Part shown: positions 26,862 to 35,004 of the stretch, piece by piece
Layout of the letters: each line of letters starts with the position of its first letter
How positions within the stretch are numbered: position 1 is the stretch's first letter
Source of the DNA: Caballeronia fortuita
GTDB lineage: Bacteria; Pseudomonadota; Gammaproteobacteria; Burkholderiales; Burkholderiaceae
Assembly (NCBI RefSeq): GCF_001544835.2
Contig: NZ_FCNX02000001.1
Coordinates: 806,001 to 870,000 of the forward strand
Length of the DNA: 64,000 nt
Reading direction: 5' to 3'
The notes under the pieces: generated by a model
Seen by the model: the letters and a program-made list of their open reading frames with translations, nothing else
Databases searched by the model: none
What the model was told of the DNA's origin: nothing
Program-made: the position numbers and the translations under genes

Positions 26862-27776
26862 ATGAAATCCACGTCGCTGCTTGCGCCGGCGGTCGCTTTC
26901 GCCGCCTTTGCCACGCTATCGCTCGTGACGGGCGCAAGCCACGCCCAGGACGGCCAGCCGACGCTCGCCAAGGTGCAGAGAGTCAACCTCATCGCGATCG
27001 GGCATCGCGAGACGTCCGTGCCGTTCTCGTACGTCGATGCGAACAACGACGTCATCGGCTTTTCGCAGGACTTGTGCAACAAGGTGATCGACGCGGTCAA
27101 GACGAAGACGAAGCATCCGGATTTACGCGTGCGCTTCATTCCGGTGACGTCGCAGAACCGCATTTCGCTCGTGCAGAACGGCACGGTCGATCTCGAATGC
27201 GGCGTGACGACGAACCTGGCGTCGCGACAGAATCAGGTTGCGTTTTCGGACACATTCTTTGTTGCAACGACGCGTCTGCTCACGAAGAAGGATTCCGGCA
27301 TCAAGGACTTTCCCGATCTCGCGGGCAAGACCGTCGTGACGAATCAGGGCACGACGTCCGAGCGCATTCTTCGCAAGATGAACGAAGAGAAGAAGATGAA
27401 CATGAGCATCATCAGCGCGAAGGACTACGGCGAAGGGCGCGCCACGCTCGAAACCGGGCGCGCGGTCGCCTACATGATGGACGACGTGCTGCTCGCGGGC
27501 ACGCGCTCGCTGACCGCGAAACCGTCGGACTGGGTGCTGGTCGGCACGCCGCAGTCGTCGGAGGCATACGGATTCATGATGCGCAAGAACGACCCCGAGT
27601 TCAAAAAGCTCGTCGACGACGCGATGAGCCAGGTCTTGAAGGGCCCCGAGATCAAGACGATGTACGACAAGTGGTTCATGAAGCCGGTGCCGCCGAAGAA
27701 CATCAACTTCGACTTCCCGATGAGCGAAACGATGCAGAAGCTCTATGCCGAGCCGAACGACAAGGCGTTCGAGTAA
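26862..27776 (+). CDS. Amino-acid ABC transporter substrate-binding protein (orphan)
   Basis: A periplasmic solute-binding protein of 304 residues, family 3 (glutamate/aspartate GltI type). It has a signal peptide cleaved near SHA-QDG. Family marks are GHRETSVPFSYVDANNDVIGFSQDLC, VDLECGVTTNLASRQ, DLAGKTVVTNQGTTSE and the C-terminal MYDKWFMKPVPPKN. No permease or ATPase gene is nearby, so it must share another transporter or act as a sensor. It converges on the minus-strand catabolic operon with only 3 bases between stops and shares its operator motif. Confidence 0.9.
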   Translation: MKSTSLLAPAVAFAAFATLSLVTGASHAQDGQPTLAKVQRVNLIAIGHRETSVPFSYVDANNDVIGFSQDLCNKVIDAVKTKTKHPDLRVRFIPVTSQNRISLVQNGTVDLECGVTTNLASRQNQVAFSDTFFVATTRLLTKKDSGIKDFPDLAGKTVVTNQGTTSERILRKMNEEKKMNMSIISAKDYGEGRATLETGRAVAYMMDDVLLAGTRSLTAKPSDWVLVGTPQSSEAYGFMMRKNDPEFKKLVDDAMSQVLKGPEIKTMYDKWFMKPVPPKNINFDFPMSETMQKLYAEPNDKAFE

Positions 27777-27779
27777 GGT

Positions 27780-28334
27780 TCACTCCGCGAAGGGCAGTGA
27801 ACGCTGCCCTTCTGCGCGCATGTCGAAGGTGTTGAGCGTCATTGCGACGAGCGCGTAATAACCCAGCAAGCCGACGAGATTCACCACGACCGTATGACCG
27901 AAGCGCGCGACGGCGGCATCGTACGTCGCATCGCTGACGCGCTTCGTGTCGTAAAGCTCGGTGGCGAAATCGAAGATGAGCTTGTCGTCGGCATCGGCGA
28001 AAGCGGGCGTCGTTCCACTGCGCAGCGCTTCGGCGAGATCGGCTGGCAGGCCGGCTTCGAGCGCGATCGGATGATGGATGTGCCATTCCGCCTGCGAGCG
28101 CCAGCGCGCCGCCGTCACCAGAATCGCAAGTTCGGAGAGGCGCAGCGGCAGGCCGGTGTTGTAGCGGCAGAACGCGCCGAGTCTCTGCGCATGTTGCGCG
28201 AGTTCCGGGCTGAAGATCCAGCCGAGAAACGGCCCGTTGAGATTGCCGCGCGGGCCGCTCAGGATGTCCTGCAAGACGGCTTTCTGTTCGTCGGATGCGG
28301 TGGCGATCTGGAAGTCGGGAAGTCGTTTGTTCAT
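27780..28334 (-). CDS. Carboxymuconolactone decarboxylase-like (AhpD-fold) protein
   Basis: A 184-residue all-helical protein of the carboxymuconolactone decarboxylase/AhpD superfamily. Typical segments are SPELAQHAQRLGAFCRYNTGLPLRLSELAILVTAARW and EWHIHHPIALEAGL. The AhpD CxxC redox motif is missing, so it is not a standard peroxidase; decarboxylase or lactone-type chemistry is possible. It is the last gene of a four-gene coupled operon, its ATG overlapping the amidase stop by four bases. Similar genes often accompany AtzE-type amidases, but the reaction is unknown. Confidence 0.82.
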   Translation of the reverse strand: MNKRLPDFQIATASDEQKAVLQDILSGPRGNLNGPFLGWIFSPELAQHAQRLGAFCRYNTGLPLRLSELAILVTAARWRSQAEWHIHHPIALEAGLPADLAEALRSGTTPAFADADDKLIFDFATELYDTKRVSDATYDAAVARFGHTVVVNLVGLLGYYALVAMTLNTFDMRAEGQRSLPFAE

Positions 28335-29668
28335 GATTCGATCGATGTTCGTGGGGAGTTCGTGAGGCCGCGTTCGATGCGTCGCGCGGCCGCGAAACAC
28401 GCGGCTTCATCGAACGATGCGCCGATGATCTGCACGCCGAGCGGCATATGACCTTCGCGCAGCACGGGCGCGGTGACGACAGGCAGCCCTGCAAAGGATA
28501 CCGGCTGAGTCAGCATGCCGAGATGCTTCGCGGGTTCGAATTCGCGATCGCCGATCATGATCGTCGAGTCGGTGAATCGCGGCGCGGCGAAGGGCGTGCA
28601 CGGCGCGAGCAGCACGTCGAAGTCGGCGAAAAGCCGCGACATGCGCGCGTGGAAGCGCCGCTGATAATGCAACGCGCGGGCGTACCACGCAGCGGGACCC
28701 AATGCGCCCGCGAGCAGGCGCGTGCGCAGGCGGGCTGAAACGTCTTCGTCCGGCGCGCCGAGCAGGTTCGCGTGCGCAGCCGCGACTTCGACGTTCGATA
28801 TGATCGTCGCCGCGCCGCGCACGAGCTGCATTTCGTCGTCGGGCATGTCGATCGATGCATGCGGCCCGATCAGCGCGGCGACTCGAAGCACCGCCTCCCA
28901 CGCCTGCCGCGACGCGTTCGCTTCGAAATAGCCGCTCAATACGCCGACGCGCAAGCTGCGTTCGCGCACGGCAGACGCATCGCCACTGAGCGCATCGTGA
29001 AACGCCGCGAGATCGCCGGCGTCGTTTGCAAAGCCGCCGATGCAATCCAGCGAATTCGCATAGGGAAGCACGCCTTGCCGCGACAGCCTGCCGAACGTTG
29101 GCTTGATGCTCCACACGCCGCACAGCGCGGCGGGCGCGCGAATGGAGCCGTTGGTGTCGCTGCCGAGTGCGAGCGGCACGCATCGCGCGGCGACGGCGGC
29201 GGCTGACCCGCCGGATGATCCGCCCGTCATGCAATCGGTGTCGTGCGGATTGCGCACCGCGCCGAAATGCGGATTCTCGCCGGTCGCGCCGCACGCGAGT
29301 TCATCCATGTGCGTCGTGCCGACGAGCACCGCGCCCGCGCGCTTCAGTCGCGCGATGGCGTCGGCGTCGCGGGCGGCGGCGGGTGCGTTGAGCCGCGCGC
29401 GCGAACCGGCGATCGTCGCGTGGGCTTCGATATCGAAGAGACTTTTGGCGGCGAACGGCACGCCGGCGAGCGGCCCCGGATCGGTGCCTTGCGCCACGAG
29501 CGCGTCGATACGCGCGGCCTGAGCGAGCGCATCGTCGATGAAAACGTGATGGAACGCGTTGAGCACGGCGTTCTCGCGCGCGATGTCGGCGAGCGCTTCA
29601 CGCGTCGCGTCGGTGGCCGAACGCTTTCGCGCGCGCACGTCCGCCGCGATATCAAGCGCGCGCTTCAT
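28331..29668 (-). CDS. AtzE-type amidase (amidase signature family)
   Basis: An amide hydrolase of 445 residues. The Ser-cisSer-Lys triad is visible: Lys75 in FAAKSLFD, Ser151 in TGGSSGGS and Ser175 in SDTNGSIRAPA; the spacing matches AtzF/AtzE enzymes. AtzE hydrolyses 1-carboxybiuret in cyanuric acid breakdown and needs the small subunit AtzG. Here an AtzG-like gene overlaps its start by 17 bases, so the same kind of complex is likely. No cyanuric acid hydrolase is nearby, so the substrate is probably a different amide or ureido acid. The frame continues to 29722, but MKRALDIAADVRA is the normal start. Confidence 0.88.
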   Translation of the reverse strand: MKRALDIAADVRARKRSATDATREALADIARENAVLNAFHHVFIDDALAQAARIDALVAQGTDPGPLAGVPFAAKSLFDIEAHATIAGSRARLNAPAAARDADAIARLKRAGAVLVGTTHMDELACGATGENPHFGAVRNPHDTDCMTGGSSGGSAAAVAARCVPLALGSDTNGSIRAPAALCGVWSIKPTFGRLSRQGVLPYANSLDCIGGFANDAGDLAAFHDALSGDASAVRERSLRVGVLSGYFEANASRQAWEAVLRVAALIGPHASIDMPDDEMQLVRGAATIISNVEVAAAHANLLGAPDEDVSARLRTRLLAGALGPAAWYARALHYQRRFHARMSRLFADFDVLLAPCTPFAAPRFTDSTIMIGDREFEPAKHLGMLTQPVSFAGLPVVTAPVLREGHMPLGVQIIGASFDEAACFAAARRIERGLTNSPRTSIES

Positions 29669-29819
29669 CGTCGCCGGGTTCCGCTTCGTCGAGCGCGGCG
29701 GCGAGTTGCCGCGCGCTTGCATGCATCGAATCGAGCAAGGCGGCGACGCCGGGCAGCAACGCGTCGGGCACCGCGATGCCGAGCGATGCCGACCACGCCT
29801 CGATCGCGGCGTCGTTCAT
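29652..29819 (-). CDS. AtzG-like small amidase subunit (DUF4089-type)
   Basis: A 55-residue helical protein beginning MNDAAIEAWSASLGI, with PGVAALLDSMHASARQLAAALD in the middle. This is the pattern of AtzG, a Gln-amidotransferase GatC-like subunit that wraps and stabilises the AtzE amidase. The position supports it: the gene overlaps the aminotransferase stop by four bases on one side and the amidase start by 17 on the other. It is too short to be certain from sequence alone, but the pairing with AtzE is distinctive. Confidence 0.8.
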   Translation of the reverse strand: MNDAAIEAWSASLGIAVPDALLPGVAALLDSMHASARQLAAALDEAEPGDDEARA

Positions 29820-31159
29820 GCCGCTTTCACGCCGACGATGCCGAGCGCGCCGTCGATCGCATCGGACAGGCGTTCGACGATCGTCTCGATCTGCGCGCTC
29901 GTCGTGATGAACGGCGGCGCGATGAGCACGTGATCGCCGACGCGGCCATCGACGGTGCCGCCCATCGGATACACCATGAGCCCGCGCTTCATCGCCTCGC
30001 TCTTGATGAGCGCGTGCAGCTTGTGGTTCGGATCGAACGGCGTCTTGCTCGCGCGATCCTGCACCAGTTCGACGCCGGTGAAGAGGCCGCGCCCGCGCAC
30101 GTCGCCGATATACGGATGATTCGCGTGCCGCTCGCGCAGAAGCGCGCGCAACTGCTCGCCGCGCGCCTTCACGTTGTCGAGCAGACTTTCTTCGGCGATG
30201 ACCTTCTGCACTTCGAGCGCCGCCGCGCACGCCGTCGCATGACCGATGTACGTGTGGCCGTGCTGAAAGAACCCCGAGCCGCCGACAATCGTGTCGAAGA
30301 TCGCGTTGCTGACGAGCGTCGCGCCGATCGGCTGGTAGCCCGCGCCGAGACCTTTCGCGATGGCGAGAATATCGGGCGACACGCCGTCTTCCTCGCACGC
30401 GAACAGGTGCCCCGTGCGGCCCATGCCCGACATCACTTCGTCGAGAATCAGCAGCACGCCGTACTTGTCGCAGACCGCGCGGATCTTGCGGAAATAGTCG
30501 CGCACCGGCGGCACCGCGCCCGCCGTCGCGCCGACGACCGTCTCCGCGACGAACGCCGCCACCGATTCCGCGCCGAGTTCCAGAATCTTCGCCTCGAGTT
30601 CGTCGGCGAGACGCTGCGCGAAGGCTTCGTCGGTTTCGCCCGCCTGCTGCTCGCGATACGCGAAGCAGGGCGAGACATGATGCGCTTCGATCAGGATCGG
30701 CAGAAACGGCTCGCGGCGCCATGCGTTGCCGCCGATCGCGAGCGCGCCGAGCGTGTTGCCGTGATAGCTCTGGCGGCGCGCGATGAAATGCCGGCGTTCG
30801 GGCTGACCTTTCTCGACGAAATACTGGCGCGCGAGCTTGAGCGCCGCTTCCATCGCTTCCGAGCCGCCCGAGACGAAATAGACGTGACCGAGATTCTTCG
30901 GCGCGGCATCGATCAGCAGATCGGCGAGCGCTTCGGCGGGCTCGGTCGTGAAGAACGACGTGTGCGCGTAGGGCAGTTGCTGCACTTGCCGCTGAATCGC
31001 TTCGATCACGCGCGGATGACTGTGCCCGAGGCACGAGACGGCCGCGCCGCCGCATGCGTCGATGTAGCGCTTGCCGGTCGAATCGACGATCTCGATGCCG
31101 TCGCCGCGCACGGCGGTGGGCAACTTGGCGCGCGGCGCGCGATGAAATACCGTGGTCAT
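29816..31159 (-). CDS. Class III (omega-type) aminotransferase
   Basis: A PLP-dependent transaminase of 447 residues that moves amino groups from omega-amino acids, amines or related donors to a keto acid. Family marks are ACGGAAVSCLGHSHP, FVSGGSEAMEAALKLAR, SYHGNTLGAL, DEVMSGMGRTG (Asp240 contacts the cofactor) and the PLP lysine Lys269 in AIAKGLGAGYQPIG. It is the first gene of the coupled operon and likely reads from the promoter region holding the palindrome at 31217-31230. It resembles bacterial beta-alanine/putrescine-type aminotransferases; the exact donor cannot be told. MTTVFHRAPRAK at 31159 is the start. Confidence 0.92.
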   Translation of the reverse strand: MTTVFHRAPRAKLPTAVRGDGIEIVDSTGKRYIDACGGAAVSCLGHSHPRVIEAIQRQVQQLPYAHTSFFTTEPAEALADLLIDAAPKNLGHVYFVSGGSEAMEAALKLARQYFVEKGQPERRHFIARRQSYHGNTLGALAIGGNAWRREPFLPILIEAHHVSPCFAYREQQAGETDEAFAQRLADELEAKILELGAESVAAFVAETVVGATAGAVPPVRDYFRKIRAVCDKYGVLLILDEVMSGMGRTGHLFACEEDGVSPDILAIAKGLGAGYQPIGATLVSNAIFDTIVGGSGFFQHGHTYIGHATACAAALEVQKVIAEESLLDNVKARGEQLRALLRERHANHPYIGDVRGRGLFTGVELVQDRASKTPFDPNHKLHALIKSEAMKRGLMVYPMGGTVDGRVGDHVLIAPPFITTSAQIETIVERLSDAIDGALGIVGVKAA

Positions 31160-31216
31160 GGTTCCTGCCTTTGCGAAGTGCGTGCGCAACACGCGATGCG
31201 TGATTCTAACTCGACA

Positions 31217-31230
31217 ACAACATATGTTGT
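31217..31230. promoter_or_regulatory. ACAACATATGTTGT palindrome before the aminotransferase operon
   Basis: A perfect 14-base palindrome lies 58-71 bases upstream of the aminotransferase ATG and runs into the last codon of the MFS gene. Its ACATATGT core and CAAC/GTTG arms match the paired sites at 26794-26835. It is a candidate operator of the aminotransferase-AtzG-AtzE operon. Confidence 0.7.
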
Positions 31231-32549
31231 CAACGAGGCGCTGCTTTGATGTAACGCGCCGGAATCGCGAGGATCAGGAGGGCGGCAAGAAAGAGCGTGC
31301 CCGCGAGCAGCGCGACGCCGGCGGTCGTGCTGCCTGTCAGTTGCTTGAGCACGCCCATGATCGACGGCCCGACGAAGCCCGCGACCGCAGCGCCGATATT
31401 CACGAGGCCCGCGCCGCCCGCCGCCGCCGTGCCCGCGAGAATCCGCGAGGGCAAGCTCCAGAACATCGCGAGTGTGCTCATGATGCCCGCGACGGCAACC
31501 GTTAAACACGCGACGGCGGCCACCGGCGCGCCCGACGCCGCCACGCTGCCGATCAGCGCGGCGCCGCCGATGAACACCGGCAGTGCCGTGTGCCAGCGCC
31601 GCTCGCGCGTCTTCACGGAATGCTGCGCGTTGAGCACCATCGCGGCGGCGGCGACGAGATACGGAATCGCGCTCACCACGCCGATTTCGAAGTTGCTGAG
31701 ATGGCCGAGCGCCTTGACCATCGTCGGCATCCAGAAGACGAGGCCGTAGTTGCCGACGTTATAGAGGAACGAGATCGCGCAGAGCAGCCAGAGCGTCGGC
31801 TCCTTCAGCGCGGGCAGAAGCGCCTGCTTCTTGTCGGACGATTCGCGTGCGAGCTCGCTTTTCACGATCGCAAGTTCGTCGCGCGAGAGCCACATCGCAT
31901 CGTCGATGCGGTCGACGACCATCGCGAAGAGCACGAAGCCGAGCACGACGGCGGGCAGGCCTTCGATCAGGAACATCCACTGCCAGCCGTTCATGCCCCA
32001 TCCGCCGTGCGTCGCGTCCATGATCCAGCCCGACAGCGGCCCGCCGATGATGACGCCGAGCGGCATCGCGAGAAACAGCAGCGACATCACCTTGCTCAGC
32101 CGGTACGACGGAAACCACAGACTGAAGTACGCGATGACCGCCGGGAAGAAGCTCGCTTCGGTCAGGCCGAGCAGAAAGCGCAACGCATAGAACGTGGTCT
32201 GGTTGCGCGTCGCGAGTGTCGCGATGGAGACGATGCCCCACGCGATCAGCGAGCCGCCGAGACACGCGCGCACGCCGACGCGCTTCACGAGATAACCGGC
32301 GGGCACCTGCAGCAGCAGATAGCCGATGAAGAACAGCCCCGCGCCGACGCCGTATGCCGCTTCGGTGAGGCTCAGGTCGCTCATCATCTGCAGCTTGGCG
32401 AAGCCGACGTTCACGCGATCCAGATAGCCGAAGAAGTAGCACAGGAGGATGATCGGAATGACGCGCTGCGTCACCTTGCGATAGACGGCGTCGGCCGACG
32501 GCGCGGCTTGCGCGGCGGATTGCGGCGTTGCTTGATGAGGAGTGGCCAT
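31230..32549 (-). CDS. MFS transporter, anion:cation symporter (ACS) type
   Basis: A 12-helix permease of 439 residues. Family marks are FFGYLDRVNVGFAKLQM, GLFFIGYLLLQVPAGYLVKRVG, RFLLGLTEASFFPAVIAYFSLWFP and FLIEGLPAVVLGF. ACS carriers import organic anions such as phthalate, glucarate or tartrate. It lies 25 bases downstream of the D-aminoacylase gene and is probably co-transcribed with it. The likely role is uptake of the acyl-amino compound handled by this cluster, which is inferred from context. Confidence 0.92.
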   Translation of the reverse strand: MATPHQATPQSAAQAAPSADAVYRKVTQRVIPIILLCYFFGYLDRVNVGFAKLQMMSDLSLTEAAYGVGAGLFFIGYLLLQVPAGYLVKRVGVRACLGGSLIAWGIVSIATLATRNQTTFYALRFLLGLTEASFFPAVIAYFSLWFPSYRLSKVMSLLFLAMPLGVIIGGPLSGWIMDATHGGWGMNGWQWMFLIEGLPAVVLGFVLFAMVVDRIDDAMWLSRDELAIVKSELARESSDKKQALLPALKEPTLWLLCAISFLYNVGNYGLVFWMPTMVKALGHLSNFEIGVVSAIPYLVAAAAMVLNAQHSVKTRERRWHTALPVFIGGAALIGSVAASGAPVAAVACLTVAVAGIMSTLAMFWSLPSRILAGTAAAGGAGLVNIGAAVAGFVGPSIMGVLKQLTGSTTAGVALLAGTLFLAALLILAIPARYIKAAPR

Positions 32550-32574
32550 GTCGGTCCCTGATCGGCTGAGGTCG

Positions 32575-34011
32575 TTAGCGGGGAATGCGGCGCAGCGCGC
32601 GTCCCGGCCGCGCGCCGGTCGGCTCGCCCCGCGCGAGCACGGGCACGCCGTTGACGATCACGTGTTCGATGCCCAGCGGCGCGAGCTTCGGCTGATCGAA
32701 CGTCGCGCGGTCGATGACTTCGTCGGCGTCGAACACGACGAGGTCGGCGTAGTGGCCTTCGACGACGTGTCCGCGCCCGTCGATGCCGAATTGCTCGGCC
32801 GTGAGTCCGGTCATCTTGCGCACGGCGGTTTCGAGCGGAAAGAGCTTCAGTTCGCGCGAGTAATGGCCGAGCACGCGCGGAAAGGTGCCCCACAGACGCG
32901 GGTGCGGCGCGGTGTCGTTGGGCAGGCCGTCGGAGCCGACCATCGTTTTCTCGTGACGGAAGATGCGGCGCACGTCGTTCTCGTCCATCACGAAGTAGAT
33001 CGCGCCGGCGGGTTTCAAGTCGTCGATGGCAGCTTCGATCGAACCGTCGTAGAGCGGCAGGATGTCCGCGAAGTCCTTGCCCGCGAGCTCGGGACGCTTC
33101 GTCGACCACGCGAGCATCACGCGCGACGACTGGCGGATGCGGTCCGCGCGCAGCATCGTCGAGGTCGCGGGATATGGATGGCAGTCGAGGCAAAGCGGCT
33201 GCTGCGCGCTCTGGGCGTCGATGAGCGCGAGCGTTTCGGCGGAGCGCCCGTGATTCTCCTTGCCCGCGACCTTGTGATGCGAGAGCACGAGATTCGCGCC
33301 GACCGCGCGCCCGATGGCGAACGCTTCTTCCATCGACGCAACGATGTCCTTCGTTTCATCGCGCAAATGTGTGGCGAAGACGCCAGGATGACGTTTGAGC
33401 GGCGCGCATACGTCGATCAGTTCCTGCGTGCTCGCCGCCGCCGCCGGCGGATAGAACGTGCCGGACGACACGCCGAACGCGCCGGCTTGCAGCGCTTCTT
33501 CGACATCGGCGGCCATGCGCGCGCGTTCGTGCGCGGTCGCCTCGCGCGCGAGGTCGTTCATGTGCCGCACGCGCAGCGTCGAATGACCGACGAGCGCCGC
33601 GACGTTCACGGCGGCGGGTGCGCGGTCGAGCGCGTCGAGGTAGGCGGCGAAAGTGTCGTAGGCGAAGCGCTCGGGCGGGCCGAGCAGATCGAGCGGCTGC
33701 GGAACCGCGTCGGCGGAAAGCGGCGCGAGGCTGATCCCGCAGTTGCCCGCGATCACTGTCGTCACGCCTTGCACGACTTTCGGCGTGACGTCGGGATGCG
33801 TGAGCACGAAGGCGTCGTCGTGCGTGTGGCTGTCGATGAAACCGGGCGCGACGATCTTGCCCGCCGCGTCGATCGTGCTGTCCGCGCTCGCCGCCGACAG
33901 ATCGCCGATCGCGGCGATGCGCTCGCCGTTCACGCCGACATCGGCGGCGAAGCGCGCGCAACCGGTGCCGTCTATGATTTCGCCGTTGCGAATGATCAAT
34001 TGGAAGTGCAT
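32575..34011 (-). CDS. N-acyl-D-amino-acid deacylase (D-aminoacylase)
   Basis: A metal-dependent amidohydrolase of 478 residues that cleaves the acyl group from N-acyl-D-amino acids. The metal site is HTHDD (62-66); NCGISLAPLS (from residue 90) carries the Cys typical of D-aminoacylases. Further marks are GHSTLRVRHM, FATHLRDETKD, SHHKVAGKENHG, VGSDGLPND and the C-terminal LTAEQFGIDGRGHVVEGHYADLVVFD. It is divergent from a LysR gene with 105 bases between starts and is followed closely by the MFS gene. No signal peptide is seen, so the acyl substrate must be imported. Confidence 0.92.
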   Translation of the reverse strand: MHFQLIIRNGEIIDGTGCARFAADVGVNGERIAAIGDLSAASADSTIDAAGKIVAPGFIDSHTHDDAFVLTHPDVTPKVVQGVTTVIAGNCGISLAPLSADAVPQPLDLLGPPERFAYDTFAAYLDALDRAPAAVNVAALVGHSTLRVRHMNDLAREATAHERARMAADVEEALQAGAFGVSSGTFYPPAAAASTQELIDVCAPLKRHPGVFATHLRDETKDIVASMEEAFAIGRAVGANLVLSHHKVAGKENHGRSAETLALIDAQSAQQPLCLDCHPYPATSTMLRADRIRQSSRVMLAWSTKRPELAGKDFADILPLYDGSIEAAIDDLKPAGAIYFVMDENDVRRIFRHEKTMVGSDGLPNDTAPHPRLWGTFPRVLGHYSRELKLFPLETAVRKMTGLTAEQFGIDGRGHVVEGHYADLVVFDADEVIDRATFDQPKLAPLGIEHVIVNGVPVLARGEPTGARPGRALRRIPR

Positions 34012-34116
34012 GAGCTTTGCCCCGCTGGGTGATGACTTTTTGTTTCAGTCACAATGCTCATCGCACAAAATACGCGCGTCCAATGCCGGTATTTCAGGGA
34101 TTCATGCGGAACGGTT

Positions 34117-35004
34117 ATGAAAGTCGAGAACTCGGAACTCGAGGCGTTCGTCGCGGTGGCGGAGCTTGGCAGCTTCCAGAAGGCCGCCGACAAGCTGCAT
34201 CTCACGCAGCCGGGGCTGTCGCGGCGCATTCAGAAGCTCGAGCAGGCGCTCGGCGTCGAACTGTTTCACCGGACGACGCGCAGCGTCGCGCTGACGGGCG
34301 TCGGCCGCCAGTTTCTGCCGATGGCGCGCCAGCAGATTTCGCAGCTCGGCACGATGTTGTCGTCGATTCGGGAGATCGCCGAGAAGCGCTTCGGCAAGGT
34401 GCGGCTCGCGAGCATTCCGACCGTGGTCAATCGCGTGCTGCCCGACGTGCTGCGGCGCTACGCGGAGAAATATCCGCAAGTGGGCGTGCAGATTTTCGAC
34501 GGCAATCACGACTTCGTGCTCGGGCAGGTGCGCGCGGGACTCGCCGAGTTCGGCATCAGTCTCGATCCGGGCGACGACGAAGACCTCGTGTTCGAGCCCT
34601 TGCTGGCCGATCGATACGTGCTCGCGGTGCATCGGGAACATGAGTGGGCGGCGCGCGAGAGCGTGTCGCTGCGTGATCTGCGGGACGCGCGGCTCGTCAT
34701 CGGCGGGCGCGACAGCGGCAACCGGCTGCTGCTCGAACTGCTGCTCGGGCACGAGTCGATCAGCCTGCGATGGTTCTACGAAGTCGAGCACATCTCGTGC
34801 GTAGTGGCGCTCGTCGATGCGGGGCTTGGCTGCGCAATCGTGCCGTCGCTCGCGGTGTCGGCGCACTTCGCGCCGAACATCCGGACGGTGCCGATAGGCA
34901 GCCCGGAGGTGCGGCGCTCGATCGGCATCGTGAAGCATCGGCATGTGTCGATGTCGTCCATCGCCGCCGAGCTTTGCGAACTGCTGAAGGCGTCGATCGG
35001 CTAG
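34117..35004 (+). CDS. LysR-family transcriptional regulator
   Basis: A regulator of 295 residues. The N-terminal winged helix (ELEAFVAVAELGSFQKAADKLHLTQPGLSRRIQKLE) is followed by the substrate-binding core (FGKVRLASIPTVVNRVLP, VDAGLGCAIVPSLAV). It is divergent from the D-aminoacylase gene and probably controls it, the usual LysR layout. MKVENSELEAF at 34117 is the start. Its TAG stop shares the CTAG sequence with the stop of the converging RpiR gene. Confidence 0.9.
   Translation: MKVENSELEAFVAVAELGSFQKAADKLHLTQPGLSRRIQKLEQALGVELFHRTTRSVALTGVGRQFLPMARQQISQLGTMLSSIREIAEKRFGKVRLASIPTVVNRVLPDVLRRYAEKYPQVGVQIFDGNHDFVLGQVRAGLAEFGISLDPGDDEDLVFEPLLADRYVLAVHREHEWAARESVSLRDLRDARLVIGGRDSGNRLLLELLLGHESISLRWFYEVEHISCVVALVDAGLGCAIVPSLAVSAHFAPNIRTVPIGSPEVRRSIGIVKHRHVSMSSIAAELCELLKASIG

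Noticed and set aside
29243..31249. 668-codon plus-strand open frame opposite the amidase and aminotransferase genes
   Set aside because: It is antisense to three genes with intact catalytic residues and its translation is basic and repetitive.
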